Shown one piece after another: positions 1-12,839 of a stretch of DNA of 64,000 bases. Source of the stretch: Diphasiastrum complanatum. Its lineage: Eukaryota > Streptophyta > Lycopodiopsida > Lycopodiales > Lycopodiaceae. The notes under the pieces were generated by a model. It ran no database searches. It was given only the letters and a program-made list of their open reading frames with translations, and was not told where the DNA came from. The position numbers and the translations under genes are program-made. Position 1 is the first letter of the stretch. Each line of letters starts with the position of its first letter. The stretch covers positions 18,879,746-18,943,745 of the forward strand of contig CM055113.1 of assembly GCA_029204225.1 (NCBI GenBank), read 5' to 3'.

Positions 1-1
1 G

Positions 2-3000
2 GCCAGTCTTTCTTTAGGGCCTATGGCCTATAAGTGGTGGTTAAATCTCCAGGAGACTGGGCAGACTCCCCGGTCATGGAAAGCTTTTGAAGAAGCTTTC
101 CTAAGAGAATTTCTACCAGAGAATGAACTTGATAGAGCCTGGGAAGCCTGGGAAAGAACAGTAATGGACAAGTCCCTCATCCAATATATCTCGCAGTATC
201 GAGAGGCAATTTTAAAGATTAAAAATATGGATGACTATCAAAAAATCAGGGGATTTGTCCGTGGCCTCAAAGATGAATATAAAGTAGAGGTCCAGAGAAA
301 CTCGCCTACTACCCTTGAGCAAGCTCTCAGATATGCTCAAATCTATGATGATTCAGTGGGTAGGAAGAGAGCGAGACAGCAACCACTTTCTGAGCAGCTT
401 CCTCAGAAAGACTTTCAATTTAAAAAGAAATTTTTAAAAAGAAAGAAAGAAGATAAATTTAAAGGTGAAGCTCCTCAGAAACGCCCTTCACACATACAGC
501 CCTTAAAACCAGATGATTTTGAGAAAGCCAAACAAGAACGTTTGTGCTTTGTGTGTATGGGCAAGGGACACACAGTCAGACAGTGTCCCAAGGGGCCTTT
601 CACTAAAAAAGATAAAAAACAAGTTCATCTTGTTCAGACTGTATGTTTCCCCAGTGACTCGGCAGCTTCCGAGATCAAAGTGTATCATGAAGATCATGAA
701 CACTGTTGCCAGCTGACCTCTGCAATGCTAGCGAGACCCTTCAGCTTTGGGCCGCATGACCTAGTACGTATGCATGGGAAAGTTGGTAACCAGTCAGTAA
801 GAGTCATGGTTGATGATGGGGCAACCCATAATTTCATCAACCACACCCTGGTTAAAAAGCTTAAACTACCAGAAGTACCTAGTCAGCATAGGTACATAGT
901 TTCATTAGCTAAGGGTGAAGATAAAAAAATATGGGAAACTATGGTAAGTAAGTTAAATCTTGGTATTCAGGGGTACCAAGATCAAATAAACTTTCAGATA
1001 ATGCACCTGGATCGAACAGACATTGTTCTCGGGAGAGATTGGCTCTACAGTTTAGGACCTTCCCTCCACAGAAACTATCAGGAGAACACCCTCAGCTTTC
1101 AGTATAAAGGCCGAGAGATCCAGTTGCATGGGGAGCATGATGTTCCCAACAGCCCTATGGTCTGCAGTTCAGAGCTCTGTCAGCTAATCGGAGACGAAGA
1201 CCATCAGGTATTCTTATGTGACTTTCAGTTTATTCCTGAAGTTTCTATTTCCAGTTCTATTCAGCAGAAAATCAGTAAATTAGAAACTTTATTGTCTAAA
1301 TTTAAAGATGTTTTTCCTGAAGATTTGCCACATGGTTTACCACCTAGCAGAGAGGTAGATCATGTAATAAACCTAGTACCAGGTACAGCACCTGTTTCTA
1401 AACCTCCGTATCGGGTCAGCCGAACAGAGGATGAAGAAATAACTAGGCAGTTAACAGACTATCTTGGGAAAGGCCAAATTCAGACCAGTAGTTCACCATG
1501 GGCCTCACCAGTCCTATTGGTGAAAAAGAAAGAGGGGTCTATGCGTCTTTGCGTAGATTACAGAGCCCTCAATAAAGTCACAATTAAGAATAAATACCCT
1601 ATGCCTCGGGCAGACGAGTTGTTTGATCAACTCGACGGGGCTAAGTTTTTCAGTAAAATAGACCTTAGATCGGGATATCATCAAGTCCGTATAAAATCGG
1701 AAGATGTCTCGAAAACAGCTTTTAGGACTCGTCACGGTCATTACGAGTTTAAGGTGATGCCATTTGGACTCACAAATGCTCCAGCTACCTTTATGACCTT
1801 GATGAACAGTGTCCTCAGACCATACTTGGGTAAGTTTGTGGTCGTATTTTTAGATGACATCCTCGTCTACAGCAAAACGAGGAAGGAGCATCTAAAACAC
1901 CTCAGAAAGGTGTTTCGACTGCTCAGAAAGCATAAGCTTTATGCTAAACAATCCAAGTGTGAATTCTTCGTTGAAGAAGTAGCATATTTGGGTCACATTA
2001 TCTCTTCAGATGGGATTAAGATGGACCCAAATAAGGTTAAAGCCATACTCAGTTGGCTGAGACCTCAGAATATTTTGGAACTTCAAATCTTTCTTGGTCT
2101 CGCGGGATATTACAGACGATTTGTCAAGGAATATGCTCAGATAGCAGTCCCTATGACAAATCTTCTTAAGGGGAAGGGAAAGGAGTTCATTTGGGAGTCT
2201 GCACAACAGGAGAGCTTTGATGCTCTCAAAACAGCCTTAGCTACAGCACCAGTCTTAAAAGTCGTCGACCCCAATCAGCCATTTGTGGTCGAAACAGATG
2301 CTAGCGACTTTGCAGTAGGCGCTGTGCTAACTCAGGGTGGACGACCAGTTGCGTTCGAGAGTAAAAAACTCGAGCCAGCTCAGACTAGATACAGTGCCTA
2401 TGAAAAGGAACTCTTTTCTATAGTCCATGCCCTTAAGACTTGGAGGCATTATTTGTATGGTGCCAACTTTGAGGTCCTGACAGACCATGAGAGTCTCAGA
2501 TACCTTTGCAATCAACCTGAGCTTAGAGGTCGGAAAGCTCGTTGGGCAGAGTTGATGCAAGAGTTTGACATGTCTATCAGATATAGGCGTGGAAAATTCA
2601 ATACAGTAGCAGATGCCCTTAGCAGAATGCCTATGATAAACGAGCTGAGTTTTACTCAGATTCGTAATGAGTTACTCGAGTCCTTGAGAGGGAAATGCCA
2701 GCATGATGCATTCTTCTCTATTATCTGGAACTCAGTCCAGAACAGACAGTTACAGACTCCAGAACCAGTTCCCGGGGCTGGTGCCAGTTCATCCAATAAT
2801 ACGGCAGCTTCCGTTGAGGATGATGATGAGTCCGAGTATACGTCGTCAGATGACGTTGAGGATTCTGAGCCTGTATTACCCAAGCAAACCCCAGTGGTTG
2901 AGGGTCAGTTGACTCAAGGATTCAAATGGAAACAGTATTCCATTCAGGATGAGTACTTGCTCTATAGAGATAGAGTATGTGTCCCCAATTCAGAGGATTA

Positions 3001-4291
3001 TAGGCAGCAGGTCCTATATGAATGTCATGACAATCCTAGCGCGGGACACCCAGGCATACAGAAGACCTATGAGCTTCTTCGTAGGCAATTTTTCTGGCCC
3101 AGTATGAAAAAGGACGTCCACCAGTATGTAACCAGTTGCCAGAAATGTCAAGTAAATAAAGCAGAGCGTTTAAAGGCAGGAGGGTTGTTGCATCCCTTAG
3201 AAATACCAGCTGGTAAATGGGAGAGTATCTCCATGGATTTTATAGTAGGCCTGCCTAAAACCCAAAAGGGTAATGATGCTATATGGGTCACAGTTGACCG
3301 TCTGACCAAAATGGCTCATTTTATTCCGACCAAAACAACCGTTAGAGCTCCAGAGTTAGCGAGGTTGTTTGTAGACGGGCTATTTAAATTGTACGGTCTA
3401 CCTTCCGGCATAGTCAGCGACCGGGACAGTAAGTTTACTGGAAATTTTTGGAAGGCAGTATTCCATCATCTCCATACTAAACTTAATATGAGTACCACTG
3501 ACCATCCACAGACGGACGGTCAAACAGAAAGGGTAAATCAAGTGCTGGAGGATATGCTTCGTGCATACGTCAGCAAGAGGCAGACTAATTGGGAGGAGTA
3601 TCTCTCAATATTAGAGTTTGCTTACAACAGTACCAAACATTCAGCTACGGGATACAGCCCATTTATGCTGATGTACGGTTTTCAGCCACGCTCACCCACA
3701 GCTGTAGGGTTTAAACAAGAAAAAGTTGAAGCAGCCAGAAACTTTTTAGAAGACCTAAACCAGATGATAGAACATGCTAAGCGTAGCATTAGACAATCCC
3801 AGGATCGAGCCAGGCATTATGCAGATCCACACAGATGGGATGTGCAGTTCTCCACTGGTGAGAAAGTCTACTTGAGAGTCCCAGTTGACTCTAAAACCCT
3901 CAAATCAGGAGTGTGTGCTAAGTTGTCTCCAAGGTATTGTGGTCCCTTTACCATCAGTAGGAGACTAGGCGAGGTCACCTATGAACTAGAACTCCCACAC
4001 AGCAGTAAGGTTTTTCCAGTTTTTCATGTAAGTCAGTTACGAAAAGCCTTAACCAGATCAGATAATCTGGTAGGGGACAGTGTTCTAGTTCTCCCATTGG
4101 ATCCTCAACAACCTCCACATGAACCAGAGGAAATTCTTGATAGTAGAGAGACGCAGACTCGTCATACTCTATACCGAGAATATCTGGTTAAGTGGAATGA
4201 TCAGCCTGTTGAGAATGCCACTTGGGAAGGAGGCAGCGTCCTTCGCAAGATTTTTCCAGACTTTGTCTTAGAGGACCAAGACGGTTCTTAA
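2..4291 (+). CDS. Gypsy gag-pol polyprotein, 5' partial
   Basis: A single frame is open from the window edge to the TAA at 4289-4291; the first Met in the window is at 23 but the frame is open before it, so the true start is upstream. Counting from that Met: gag domain about 1-115; CCHC knuckle ([14 protein letters not shown]) near 175; aspartic protease motif [10 protein letters not shown] near 264; reverse transcriptase about 440-650 with FLDDI near 609; RNase H with [13 protein letters not shown] near 757; integrase HHCC finger about 1002-1043, core with DFIVGLPK near 1072 and DRDSKF near 1133; chromodomain-like tail about 1366-1416 (YLVKW, ATWE). It would make virus-like-particle protein and the replication and integration enzymes. 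It is unrelated to the UTP25 gene downstream. Confidence 0.93.
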   Translation, partial: ASLSLGPMAYKWWLNLQETGQTPRSWKAFEEAFLREFLPENELDRAWEAWERTVMDKSLIQYISQYREAILKIKNMDDYQKIRGFVRGLKDEYKVEVQRNSPTTLEQALRYAQIYDDSVGRKRARQQPLSEQLPQKDFQFKKKFLKRKKEDKFKGEAPQKRPSHIQPLKPDDFEKAKQERLCFVCMGKGHTVRQCPKGPFTKKDKKQVHLVQTVCFPSDSAASEIKVYHEDHEHCCQLTSAMLARPFSFGPHDLVRMHGKVGNQSVRVMVDDGATHNFINHTLVKKLKLPEVPSQHRYIVSLAKGEDKKIWETMVSKLNLGIQGYQDQINFQIMHLDRTDIVLGRDWLYSLGPSLHRNYQENTLSFQYKGREIQLHGEHDVPNSPMVCSSELCQLIGDEDHQVFLCDFQFIPEVSISSSIQQKISKLETLLSKFKDVFPEDLPHGLPPSREVDHVINLVPGTAPVSKPPYRVSRTEDEEITRQLTDYLGKGQIQTSSSPWASPVLLVKKKEGSMRLCVDYRALNKVTIKNKYPMPRADELFDQLDGAKFFSKIDLRSGYHQVRIKSEDVSKTAFRTRHGHYEFKVMPFGLTNAPATFMTLMNSVLRPYLGKFVVVFLDDILVYSKTRKEHLKHLRKVFRLLRKHKLYAKQSKCEFFVEEVAYLGHIISSDGIKMDPNKVKAILSWLRPQNILELQIFLGLAGYYRRFVKEYAQIAVPMTNLLKGKGKEFIWESAQQESFDALKTALATAPVLKVVDPNQPFVVETDASDFAVGAVLTQGGRPVAFESKKLEPAQTRYSAYEKELFSIVHALKTWRHYLYGANFEVLTDHESLRYLCNQPELRGRKARWAELMQEFDMSIRYRRGKFNTVADALSRMPMINELSFTQIRNELLESLRGKCQHDAFFSIIWNSVQNRQLQTPEPVPGAGASSSNNTAASVEDDDESEYTSSDDVEDSEPVLPKQTPVVEGQLTQGFKWKQYSIQDEYLLYRDRVCVPNSEDYRQQVLYECHDNPSAGHPGIQKTYELLRRQFFWPSMKKDVHQYVTSCQKCQVNKAERLKAGGLLHPLEIPAGKWESISMDFIVGLPKTQKGNDAIWVTVDRLTKMAHFIPTKTTVRAPELARLFVDGLFKLYGLPSGIVSDRDSKFTGNFWKAVFHHLHTKLNMSTTDHPQTDGQTERVNQVLEDMLRAYVSKRQTNWEEYLSILEFAYNSTKHSATGYSPFMLMYGFQPRSPTAVGFKQEKVEAARNFLEDLNQMIEHAKRSIRQSQDRARHYADPHRWDVQFSTGEKVYLRVPVDSKTLKSGVCAKLSPRYCGPFTISRRLGEVTYELELPHSSKVFPVFHVSQLRKALTRSDNLVGDSVLVLPLDPQQPPHEPEEILDSRETQTRHTLYREYLVKWNDQPVENATWEGGSVLRKIFPDFVLEDQDGS

Positions 4292-4302
4292 GGGGGAGGG
4301 AG

Positions 4303-4681
4303 TGTTACGAGCTCGTAACCAGTGCCGAACCCTAGAGAACACAGATAGGTCAGATACCACAGTCAGGGTCGTGTCCAGCGTACATGACCAACAGGGCAAG
4401 ACAGTGTGAGTAGTGTGCCCCAGCACGGTCCATAGCCATGGCGGGCCTAACACAGCCTAGGGACCCTGTCAGCAGGATAGGGCCCCCAGTTGGGTCCCGA
4501 CGTGCAGTCGGCCACGTCAGTGCCACGTGGCCGACACTTGGCAGTAGCATGCTACCAGTCCTCACACTGGGCTAGGAGGGGCTTACTCTATATCAGGGAG
4601 TAGGCAAGGTTGGGTGGATCAATTAGTGTTTGCCCTACTGTGGTGTTAGGATCTATTACACTTCCCTTATACCACCTATCA
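4303..4681 (+). repeat. 3' LTR of Gypsy-1 (right end estimated)
   Basis: The LTR starts TGTTACGAGCTCGTAACC directly after the polypurine tract AGGGGGAGGGAG at 4291-4302. Its first bases form a near-perfect palindrome (GTTACGAGCTCGTAAC). A TATA-like CTATATCA lies near 4588. The end at 4681 is inferred from the CA dinucleotide and from the start of Copia-like sequence just after it. Confidence 0.6.
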
Positions 4682-7010
4682 GGTATATTGATGAGCAGAT
4701 TTGGAAATACATCAAATGGATGTACAGACAACATATCTCAATGGAGTTATCAAAGAAGACATTTACATGGTGCAACCCGAAGGTTATATTATCGAAGGTA
4801 AACACAATCATGTGTGTAAACTCCATAAAGCACTTTATGGCTTGAAGCAATCTGCTCGAGCATGGTTTGAAAGGATCAATACTTTCCTTATTGATCACGG
4901 CTACATACCAAGCTCTTCAGATTCAAATGTTTACTTCAAGACACTGCAACAGTCTTTTATCATTGTCACTTTATATGTGGACGGCACATTGCTCTTTGGC
5001 AACAGTATCGATCTGATAAAAGAAGGCAAGACAATGCTATCTTCTGAGTTCGATATGACAGATTTGGGCGAAGCTCATTTCTGCCTTGGTATTCAAATCC
5101 GCAGAGACAGAAATCAAAAGTTGATCTACATTACTCAACAGAGGTACATCTACAATATATTAGTCAGATATAATCTGGTTAATTGCAAGTTAGCTCTCTC
5201 ACCAATGGAACCAGGTCTCAAATTGTCAAAGGACCAATGTCCCCGAACAATCGAAGAGAAGGAGCAGATGCGTGAGTCTTGTTATCATTCGATAATAGGA
5301 TCTCTTATGTATGCAATGATCTGGACCAAGCCAGACATAGCTTTTGCAGTCAGCTCCTTAAGTTAGTATATGACTAACCCTGGTATGACACATTGAAGGC
5401 TCTTATCAGAGTCATGAGATATCTTCGAGCTACTATGGACTATTGCATTTGTTATGGAGCAGTCGTTGGAGCAGTCGACAACGACAAACTCAATTTACTC
5501 ATTGGTTACACAGATGCAAGTTGGGCAGGAGGAGATGTAGACACTCGTAAATCCACTTCTAGATTTACATTCTTCCTCAACAATGGTCCAATTTCGTGGA
5601 ACAGTCGCAAGCAATCTTCGATATCAGAGCAAAGGAAGCAATTTGGTTGGGAAACTTACTTTCAGATATCAGTCTAAATCAATATGCTCCGACATTACTA
5701 TTTTGTGATAATCAAAGTGCCATTGCCTTGTCAGCCAACCGTAGATTTCATTCTAGGAGTAAGCACATTGAACTCAAGTATCACTATGTCAGAAGCAAAG
5801 TTCTCAACAAAGAGGTTAGATTGCAGTACTGTCGAACGCAAGATATGACAACAAATATTTTTACCAAAGCATTAAGCTTGGATGCACACATAAAGTTTTG
5901 TGCAGAACTAAGTTTAAAGGTCAAGGCATTCATGGATTCAGATTAATGGGGAGTGTTGGATTATTCTCCTACTAATCGACTAATCGACATTTTAATCTTC
6001 GTCCAACTAATTATCCAAACCTGCAGTTTTCTTCGTGTTTCTACGCAGTCTGCAGAAGTACTCGGGAGTTGCCCACAGGTGCATCCGACATATTGACGTT
6101 CGGGCATGGTCTGACGAATATCTTGTCGGGTGAAAGACAGTTTATTGTTTGCCTTAAATTGAAGCTACAGAATTTCCTAGAGGATTCACTGGATGGATGC
6201 CAGCTCACTATCCATTATGATTGACGATCTAATTAGCTGTCCTACTATTGGACGTTGCCGCATTTTCTTAGTATAAATAGTTGCTCATATTTCTACTTTA
6301 GTGGGTTGATCTTAGATCATAATCAACGATCTCAGATCAGCAAGTATTGAATAGTTAGCTCTCTCTCTCAAGCCTGCAAGCTTGGACACTCTTGAGCATT
6401 CTAGCTCACTTCTTTAGAGTTGATTAGAGATTGCTATTGCGCTTACTGCCTATTAGCATTGCGCTTAATTCAGACTTTTATTTGGTTGCTCAGAGATAGC
6501 TTAGAGTACGCGGCTTTGATCCGCAAACTTGTTGCTCATTTACATCTGTTTCGTTTTTCATACTGAATCAATACTATCTTCTTATTGCGTTCAGCTTCGT
6601 CTCAGAATGTATGCATTTCTGTAGTTCTTCACGACTGATTATTTGTCTGATAATTCAATGCTTAAATATTTGGCTACGTAATCGCTATAGTACTAATGAT
6701 TTCAAAGTTAGTTACTATAAGATCGAACGTGATTTCTATCACTATTGTTTTGTTCGAAATTGATAGGCGTAGTCATGCATAGAGAAAGAGGAAGATAGTT
6801 TATTCCGCTGCGCACGATAAGTTTTCTTTCTTGTCGTTCGAATTCTTTTCATTCGATTCTTTTCGACCTATCTTTTACACACCTCTTTCCAACTGTCTGC
6901 AATTAAGATCTCTGTTGTTATGGCGTAATGGCGTGACAATATTCTGCCTTGCTATTCCTAAATCTATGTATGTTTATGACTGTTACACTTCCCAGTATCA
7001 AATCAACAAC
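4682..7010 (+). mobile_element. Ty1/Copia relic, RT-RNase H part with 3' LTR (Copia-1)
   Basis: The translated segment from about 4700 begins LEIHQMDVQTTYLNG, followed by YGLKQSARAWFERI, typical of Copia reverse transcriptase. RNase H-like sequence follows with [18 protein letters not shown] and the terminal DNQSAIALSANRRFHSRSKH block, ending near 5946. A purine-rich AATGGGGAG and then TGTTGGATTATTC mark the 3' LTR at 5954, with a TATA box (TATAAATAG) at 6272-6280. The right end of the LTR is not fixed; about 7010 is a guess. The element is truncated at its left where Gypsy-1 meets it and is broken, with a few breaks in the visible coding part. A related but older copy lies at about 50.65-51.24 kb. 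Confidence 0.85.
5954..7010 (+). repeat. 3' LTR of Copia-1 (right end uncertain)
   Basis: It begins TGTTGGATTATTCTCC after the polypurine tract and carries a TATAAATAG box at 6272-6280, so transcription of the LTR would start near 6300. No partner LTR is in the window, so the right boundary is an estimate. Confidence 0.5.
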
Positions 7011-7959
7011 TTCTCCAATCAAGCATCCAGCAGCACTCCCAATCTTTGTATTATGTAGAGTGGTGATTTTAAGATATATACCTGATTCCAATAATCACAA
7101 ATTGGGACTTTTTGAATCAATATGAGGTTCAAATCGAGATTCTACTGCTTGAAAATTGTGTACATGTTTGTTTTGAATTGATTAGGTCGTATATAAAAAA
7201 TGGCCTAATATGAATCAGTTACGAGTGAAACAAAACAATAGAACACTGATAGAATGATGCAAGGCAGTACATCAACTGTGGAATAACAATGATAATCAGT
7301 GGGAGAACAATGATTTAGTACTATGTTGTATCTCAGCTGAAGCTATGCTAAATTGATCTAAGTTGCTCTAACTAAACTAAGAACTAGTCTCCAGCCCATC
7401 AAGCAGTGATAGAAAGGTCAATAGTCCTATTTTTAGCCTTTTAGGGCCTGAATTAAGGCCAAGGTCTGGATTTATTTAGTTACCAAATAACCAATAAATG
7501 ATGGGCCCATGTTTCTGAACTTAGAACTTTACAGTCCAAATGACACTCAAGTAAAGTGCAGATCCAGGGTTAGCAGCCTCTATCCATAGTATTTGGCCAA
7601 TAGCTCTCTTTCTTCCTTAAAAGATAGTGTCCCCACTATTAGTATAAAGAAACTGTTGAAGCCATAATTTGAAGGTGCTGAATCTGTGAAGATGCTGATG
7701 ACACAAAAATGACGATGATGATGCCTCGAAGAGCCAGGTGCCAATGATGGCACCAAGGATTCTAAAAAGGTTTTAGCAAGTGAAAATACTCTATTGGTAA
7801 GGGGCAAAGGTAACCCATGGTACTAGGTCTTGGTACGAGTCTTTTGGGCTCACCTTAAAAAAAAAACAATTTGACTTTTGAAATGGATTTGCACCCTACA
7901 TTGTGTGCAACATGAGGAACATGTCATCAGACAATTTTGGAAACTCCTGCATTTGCAAA

Positions 7960-8025
7960 GTGGCATAAATTGGGTGACTAGTATGCATGTGGCATAAATT
8001 GGGTGACTAGTATGCATGTGGCACA
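7960..8025. repeat. 30-bp tandem duplication
   Basis: Two adjacent copies of a unit containing GTGGCATAAATTGGGTGACT followed by AGTATGCAT; a third copy starts and breaks off at GTGGCACAC. The copies look identical, so the duplication is recent. Confidence 0.85.
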
Positions 8026-8714
8026 CTTCAGCTTGGGAGAGCCAGGGCTAGGGTTGTTGAGGAAATAAATGTGTGAATTTCAACAAGGTATAGTACGTTG
8101 GTTGGAGACTGGCAACAAACTCTTTCTCTTTGTGAATCATTCTATGTACGTAACTCTTGATCGCAACATTCAAATTGTTTGTTCTATCCTACCTTTTGGG
8201 TGTGAGACTACCATACATTACCTAAACTTTTCGACTTTAATGTTATTCACTATCATCCCTGGTATCACGTATGCTAGTATAAAGGGTTCAAAATCCTATG
8301 ATAAATGAGGCATGGCCTTAAACAAATAGGGACCAAGACCTATTTTGGGTTTAGAACTACCTTATGGTTTAGGCCAAGCCTATAGCCAACTAAACACGTC
8401 TATGGGCATACCATCACTGAACACATATACATGATACAGCTAGAGGGGTTGTGCATGATGTCTATATCTAGATACTGTAGCTATGCATGGAAGGGAATGC
8501 TCTTAAGGAGAGTTTGCATGTCGTATGGAGGCTAGTGTTATGAAGAGTATCTAGTGTGGATATTGGCTCAAGGGAGTCTAGCCGTTCGTTGTTAAATTGT
8601 TGGTTGGGTGCTTCCTGCTTCGACCTGTACTCTTGTGTGCTATTTCTACTCCAAGGATCATGTGTGGGCTTAATAGTGGTACTCCTGTTTTTTTTTCTTT
8701 CAAATCTTCAAGTA

Positions 8715-10005
8715 GCTTCATTCAAATTTGGAGCAAGTTGAAGAGATGAAATGCAAAATTATTCTTCTTTGAGGAAGTAGGGCTTCATTTGTTTGGCTTT
8801 CCTCTTTAGTGCAAGCCTCTTAACCCTTCACCTCCGAAGTAGTGAGAGACACTCAATCCATTGGCTTTTGTACCAATGAATTAACGCTCATGTAGAGGTA
8901 TGTTTGTGCATGTTTAGTTGGGTTTTGATCAAGTTGAAGTGATGAAATACAAATTTTCCATAATCTCTCATGAGGAAGTAGGAACTTCATTTGATTGGCT
9001 ATGCTCTTTAGTGCTAGCTCTCATCATGACTGAGTCTGCCCTGCACCTTCGCAGAAGTGATAGAAACTTAATTCATTTATTTGGTACAAATCAGAGATGC
9101 AGTTCCGAACTGCGAATTGTGGTTTTTTCTAGGGTTTAGAAAATCGTTTCTTTGTTTTTGATTTTTTTGATTTTGGTGCACCTGTAGACAAGCCGTAAGC
9201 AATAGATTACAGATTTGTTTTCTCATAGACAACCGTAACAGTGCTGCTACAAGTTGAGCATCTTTGTACTTTGACTTCGATAGAGTTGATTGATACTAAA
9301 AGTAATTGTAACTTTTCAACAGAGAGCAGCCTTCTAGTGATCCATCATCGAGGATAGTCAATTGACCCTTCATCTATTTTCTGTGAATCTGCTTGTCTGA
9401 ATCTGCAACTTAATAATGATCAGTGAAGCAATTTGGGACAAACCTGGATGCAGATCTGGCATCTTCAACACTGATTTCAGCGTTTCTCTTCAGCACCGTT
9501 ATGGTTGTTCTCGTAGAAACAAACCTGCAATCTATTCAGCATTCTCTTCAGTATCTTCAGCACTGATTTCAACACCGATTTCAGAAATTCTCTTCAACAC
9601 TGATTTCAGCGATTCTGTTCAGCGAATCGCGAATTGCGATTTGCTGCAACACTGGTACAGATGTATGAAAGCTAATGTAGATGTGTGTCTGTGCATGCAA
9701 CCTAACCGAGTCTTGGGCACTGACAAAGTGAGCAGGGATGTTGTGTTTGGTCCGCACTATGCATGACAAATTTGATGGTTAGAGATGACTAGACTAGACA
9801 GATAGGGTTGAGAATTGCACAACTCTTTCTGATAATATCCTTTGAGCAAGTTGAAGTGATGAAATGTAAATCTTCTTTAGTCTTAGTGCTTGCCCCTTCA
9901 TCATGCATCGTGACTGAGTCGGCCCTTCTCATGGGCAGTGGGCACTAAGGAAGTTAGCAGGGATGTAGCATTTGGTCCACATTATGCATGATGAATTGGG
10001 TATGT
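8715..10005. repeat. Diverged tandem repeat family (about 200-bp spacing)
   Basis: Units starting near 8718, 8927 and 9843 share a CAAGTTGAAG(A/T)GATGAAAT core; the first two also share a GAGGAAGTAGG...CTTCATTTG segment. Blocks at about 9715 and 9945 share AGCAGGGATGT and TTTGGTCC followed by a TATGCATGA-like end. This reads as an old local duplication without coding content. Confidence 0.6.
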
Positions 10006-10765
10006 GGGACTTTGTAAATGGAATTAGTAAGGTTCAAGACTGAATGTCTCTTTTGTTGGGTATTACTAGACATAACATCGATATACAATCTAACTCTGTC
10101 CAAAAAAATATTCAATGCATTTATATGGAGATTTGATCTTTTCTTTTGAATCCACTAGGAACTATGAAACTAATGAGATATATGTATGAGGATTTTTTGA
10201 GGAATCCTTGTAACGGCTTTGCTCTTATTGTCTGTATCTTTTTAGTTTTCATGTTTCAAAAAACTAAGATTTTTGTCTCGTTAGACTCTAGACTCTCGCT
10301 GCCTACTTAGGGAATCATTGATGTGAGTAGGAATGTCATTAGTTTAGTCTGTGAAACACATGATTTGTATGATTTTGGTGTAATCGGTTAACATTGCACA
10401 GTTTTGATGCTGTCGTTGTAACTTGTCTAACATTGATACATATTATATCACTTCTCTGTTAAAGACAGCCCACAGGATATTTTGTTCGTTTTTTTCTACC
10501 TCCCTATGTTTGGTGGGCATTTAGGTAACATGATTTTTTCACCAACTCTTTGAAATTTCATGACATGTAGTAATTGATTACATGTTTCTTTATCAGTTTA
10601 ACTCAAATTATCATAGAGTGTCATTGATGACTTGAGTCCTTGCATCCATTTGACTTCAGAATTGACATTTTAACACTTGTGTTTCCAATGATTCCATAGC
10701 TATGCAAAATCTTCTTTTGCATGCATGCCTTTTAGACCTATTTCTATAAGGATGCTAGCACATAT

Positions 10766-10773
10766 GTCCATAG
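10766..10773. repeat. Left 8-bp target-site duplication of the hAT element
   Basis: GTCCATAG here is repeated exactly at 16859-16866, with the hAT element between. Eight bases is the duplication length made by hAT transposases. Confidence 0.6.
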
Positions 10774-10793
10774 CTAAGGAAGCAGACCCTGGA

Positions 10794-10868
10794 CGCGGAT
10801 GTGCGTCCGCGTCCGCGTCCGGACGCGGACGCGCCAGGGGTGCGCCCGCGTCCGGACGCGTCCGCGAT
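10794..10868. repeat. GC-rich subterminal array, left end of hAT
   Basis: Repeated GGACGCGGACGCG and GTCCGCGTCCGCG units in both orientations, extremely GC-rich against AT-rich surroundings. The matching array at the other end of the element (16684-16833) supports a terminal cis role. Confidence 0.75.
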
Positions 10869-11359
10869 TTCAAATTCTTTTTTTCAAAATAAAATAAAAT
10901 ACAGGCACTAGCCCACGCTGTCCCACGTCCCCAAAGCGAAATAAAAGCAATTTATGGCCCCTCCCCCCCCGGAATTAATTATCAGAGGGTGTCTGGCACC
11001 CACTTGCCCCCTCCTGTTAAAAAATAGGAAAACGGTACCCAAAAAAATTTGCAACAGACCTAACCACTGCCCATGCCTCCCATAATTGAGTTATTACCAA
11101 ACAACGATGACTAATGAGCAGTTCATAAATTATTACGAACCTTCATTGGGAACTAAGCTCCAAAAAAGCGGCAAAGAAAGATCTGAGAGTGTATCAGTGA
11201 CTATCACAAAGAAGCTTACCAGAGGATTTGGGAGAGGTGAACGCTCACCAGAAGACTGACAAGATCTCAGGACCAGAAGTCTCTGGGGGAAATCAATGCT
11301 CACCAAAAGAGTGACAAGCTCTCAAGACAGGAAACCACAAGACCGACACACTACTATGT

Positions 11360-12490
11360 CTTATATGATGAGATCGGTTTCCCCCCGGATAAACTTCAAC
11401 AACTTACTACTTACTTATGCAAAACTGGGTCATTCACTACAGAAAACCGCAAGACCTACGCACTACTGTGTCTCGGTTGATGAGATCGGTTTCTCCCCGG
11501 ATGAACTTCAACAACTTACTAATTACTTATGGCACTACTTCAACACGCTACAACACGCTGTCGAAATTTTGCGTACCAACACGGGGGCTCCGAAACATCT
11601 CCCAGTTTTCAGGTCCCGACTGGACAAAGTGTCCCTGAAGCCCTGTTTAATGTCGAACTTCGGACGGACGTTCGGGCCGACCGTCGGTCGTTTCCTCGTC
11701 CTGTTTGTTCCCACAGGTTCATATCGAGGTTGTCCACTGGCCGAGACAGACGACACCTGAAACGGATCCCGTTTGGAGAAACGGGGCCGTCGGACGAAGA
11801 GTTGCAAAACTAGTCCATTTCGCTTGACCTAATTGCGTTTTTCTTCAGTCGAAGGGCCATTTTGACCGAACGATACCCGAATCGAGCCAGGCTCGATCCC
11901 TTGGGTTCGTATCGGGATCACAAACCTGTGGATTGTGTTCCTAGACCATTGATGCATTCTACACAGTACCATGGCCTATGTGATGAGATAGATTTCGGGT
12001 TTAGGGTGGTACAACGTCATGTGGGCAACTAATCGGAGCAGGTCCTGGAAGATGTCCGCCGACACAACAAACGGAAGCAAGAAGCAGAAGTTCGTATCGG
12101 GATCACGAATCCGTGGACTGTATTCCTGGGCCATTTTGTCGATTCCAAATGTTTTCAGGTCCCGTCCCTCGCGAAGTATCCTTGAAGCCCTGTTCAACGT
12201 CCGGGTTCTTCGTCGGTCCTTTCCTCGTCTTGTCTGTTCCGACAGGTTCCTATGGAGGTTGTCCGCTGGCCGAAACGGACGACACCTGAAACGGATCCCG
12301 TTTGGAGAAACATGACCGTCGGACGGAGAGCTGCAAAACTAGTCCATTTCGATTGACCTAATTGCGTTTCTGTCCCGTCGAACGGCCATTTTGACCGGAC
12401 GATACCCGAATCGAGCCAGGCTCGGTCCCTTGGGTTCGTACCCGCTTCACGAACCAGTGGACTGTATTCCTGGAGCATTAATACATTCTA
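11360..12490. repeat. Tandem duplications inside the hAT non-coding arm
   Basis: A segment around 11640-11960 is repeated at about 12180-12490, offset by 529 bases. Shared blocks include ACACCTGAAACGGATCCCG and GATACCCGAATCGAGCCAGG. A smaller unit near 11365-11420 recurs near 11475-11530 (shared AACTTCAACAACTTACTA). Several frames are open across these blocks, but none resembles a known protein. Confidence 0.8.
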
Positions 12491-12802
12491 CGCAGGTTTA
12501 AGTGTATGTACTATGCTACACAAGTGCTGCTTTGATGTTGAATCTGCACATACCTGTGGTGCAATTTCTACGACACAATGAGGACGTGGGGTGGGGTTGA
12601 TGATGTTTATGGATGTGGTTATGATGATTATGGTTGTGGCTTGTTTTGATGGTTATGGCTTTGGGGTTGTGGGTTTATGATGATTTGTTAGGGTTTATGG
12701 TGTTATGTTGACTGTGCCATTTGTTAGGGTGTCGGGTTTAGCGTGTTATGTTAAATGGTTGAACATGATGCATATGTTATGAGAGAGATGCAGATGTGTT
12801 GG

Positions 12803-12807
<5 letters not shown>

Positions 12808-12836
<29 letters not shown>
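12808..12836. repeat. (CT)n microsatellite
   Basis: An uninterrupted CT run of about 14 units inside the hAT element, 3' of the transposase gene. Confidence 0.9.

Positions 12837-12839
<3 letters not shown>

Larger units (their letters stand above)
2..4681 (+). mobile_element. Ty3/Gypsy LTR retrotransposon, 3' part (Gypsy-1)
   Basis: This is the internal region and right end of a Ty3/Gypsy element; its 5' LTR, primer-binding site and gag start lie left of the window. The order gag, zinc knuckle, protease, reverse transcriptase, RNase H, integrase, chromodomain-like tail is diagnostic of Ty3/Gypsy and resembles the plant chromovirus branch. A purine-rich tract follows the stop codon and leads into an LTR starting TGTTACGAG. 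The visible coding region looks whole, so this is the youngest-looking element in the window. It abuts a Copia fragment at about 4.69 kb, which suggests insertion into that older copy. The right end (CCTATCA, 4681) is an estimate from the TG...CA rule, as the partner LTR is not visible. Confidence 0.9.
7011..10773. other. No gene recognised; diverged local repeats
   Basis: About 3.7 kb without a supportable coding region. It may be intron or upstream DNA of UTP25. It holds a 30-bp direct duplication near 7960-8025, a family of diverged units containing CAAGTTGAAGTGATGAAAT between 8.7 and 9.9 kb, a short-period CAACACTGATTTCAGC array at 9.46-9.62 kb, and a repeated block at about 9715-9775 and 9945-10000. 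I searched for the missing UTP25 N-terminal exons here and saw none. Confidence 0.5.

Noticed and set aside
9416-9766. 116-codon frame as a possible UTP25 upstream exon
   Set aside because: It is built on the CAACACTGATTTCAGC repeats and has none of the sequence expected N-terminal to LNHVLKTRD in Utp25.
11296-11813. Overlapping frames as a second hAT gene
   Set aside because: Several overlapping frames stay open because the GC content is high, none resembles a transposon protein, and the segment is an internal duplication.
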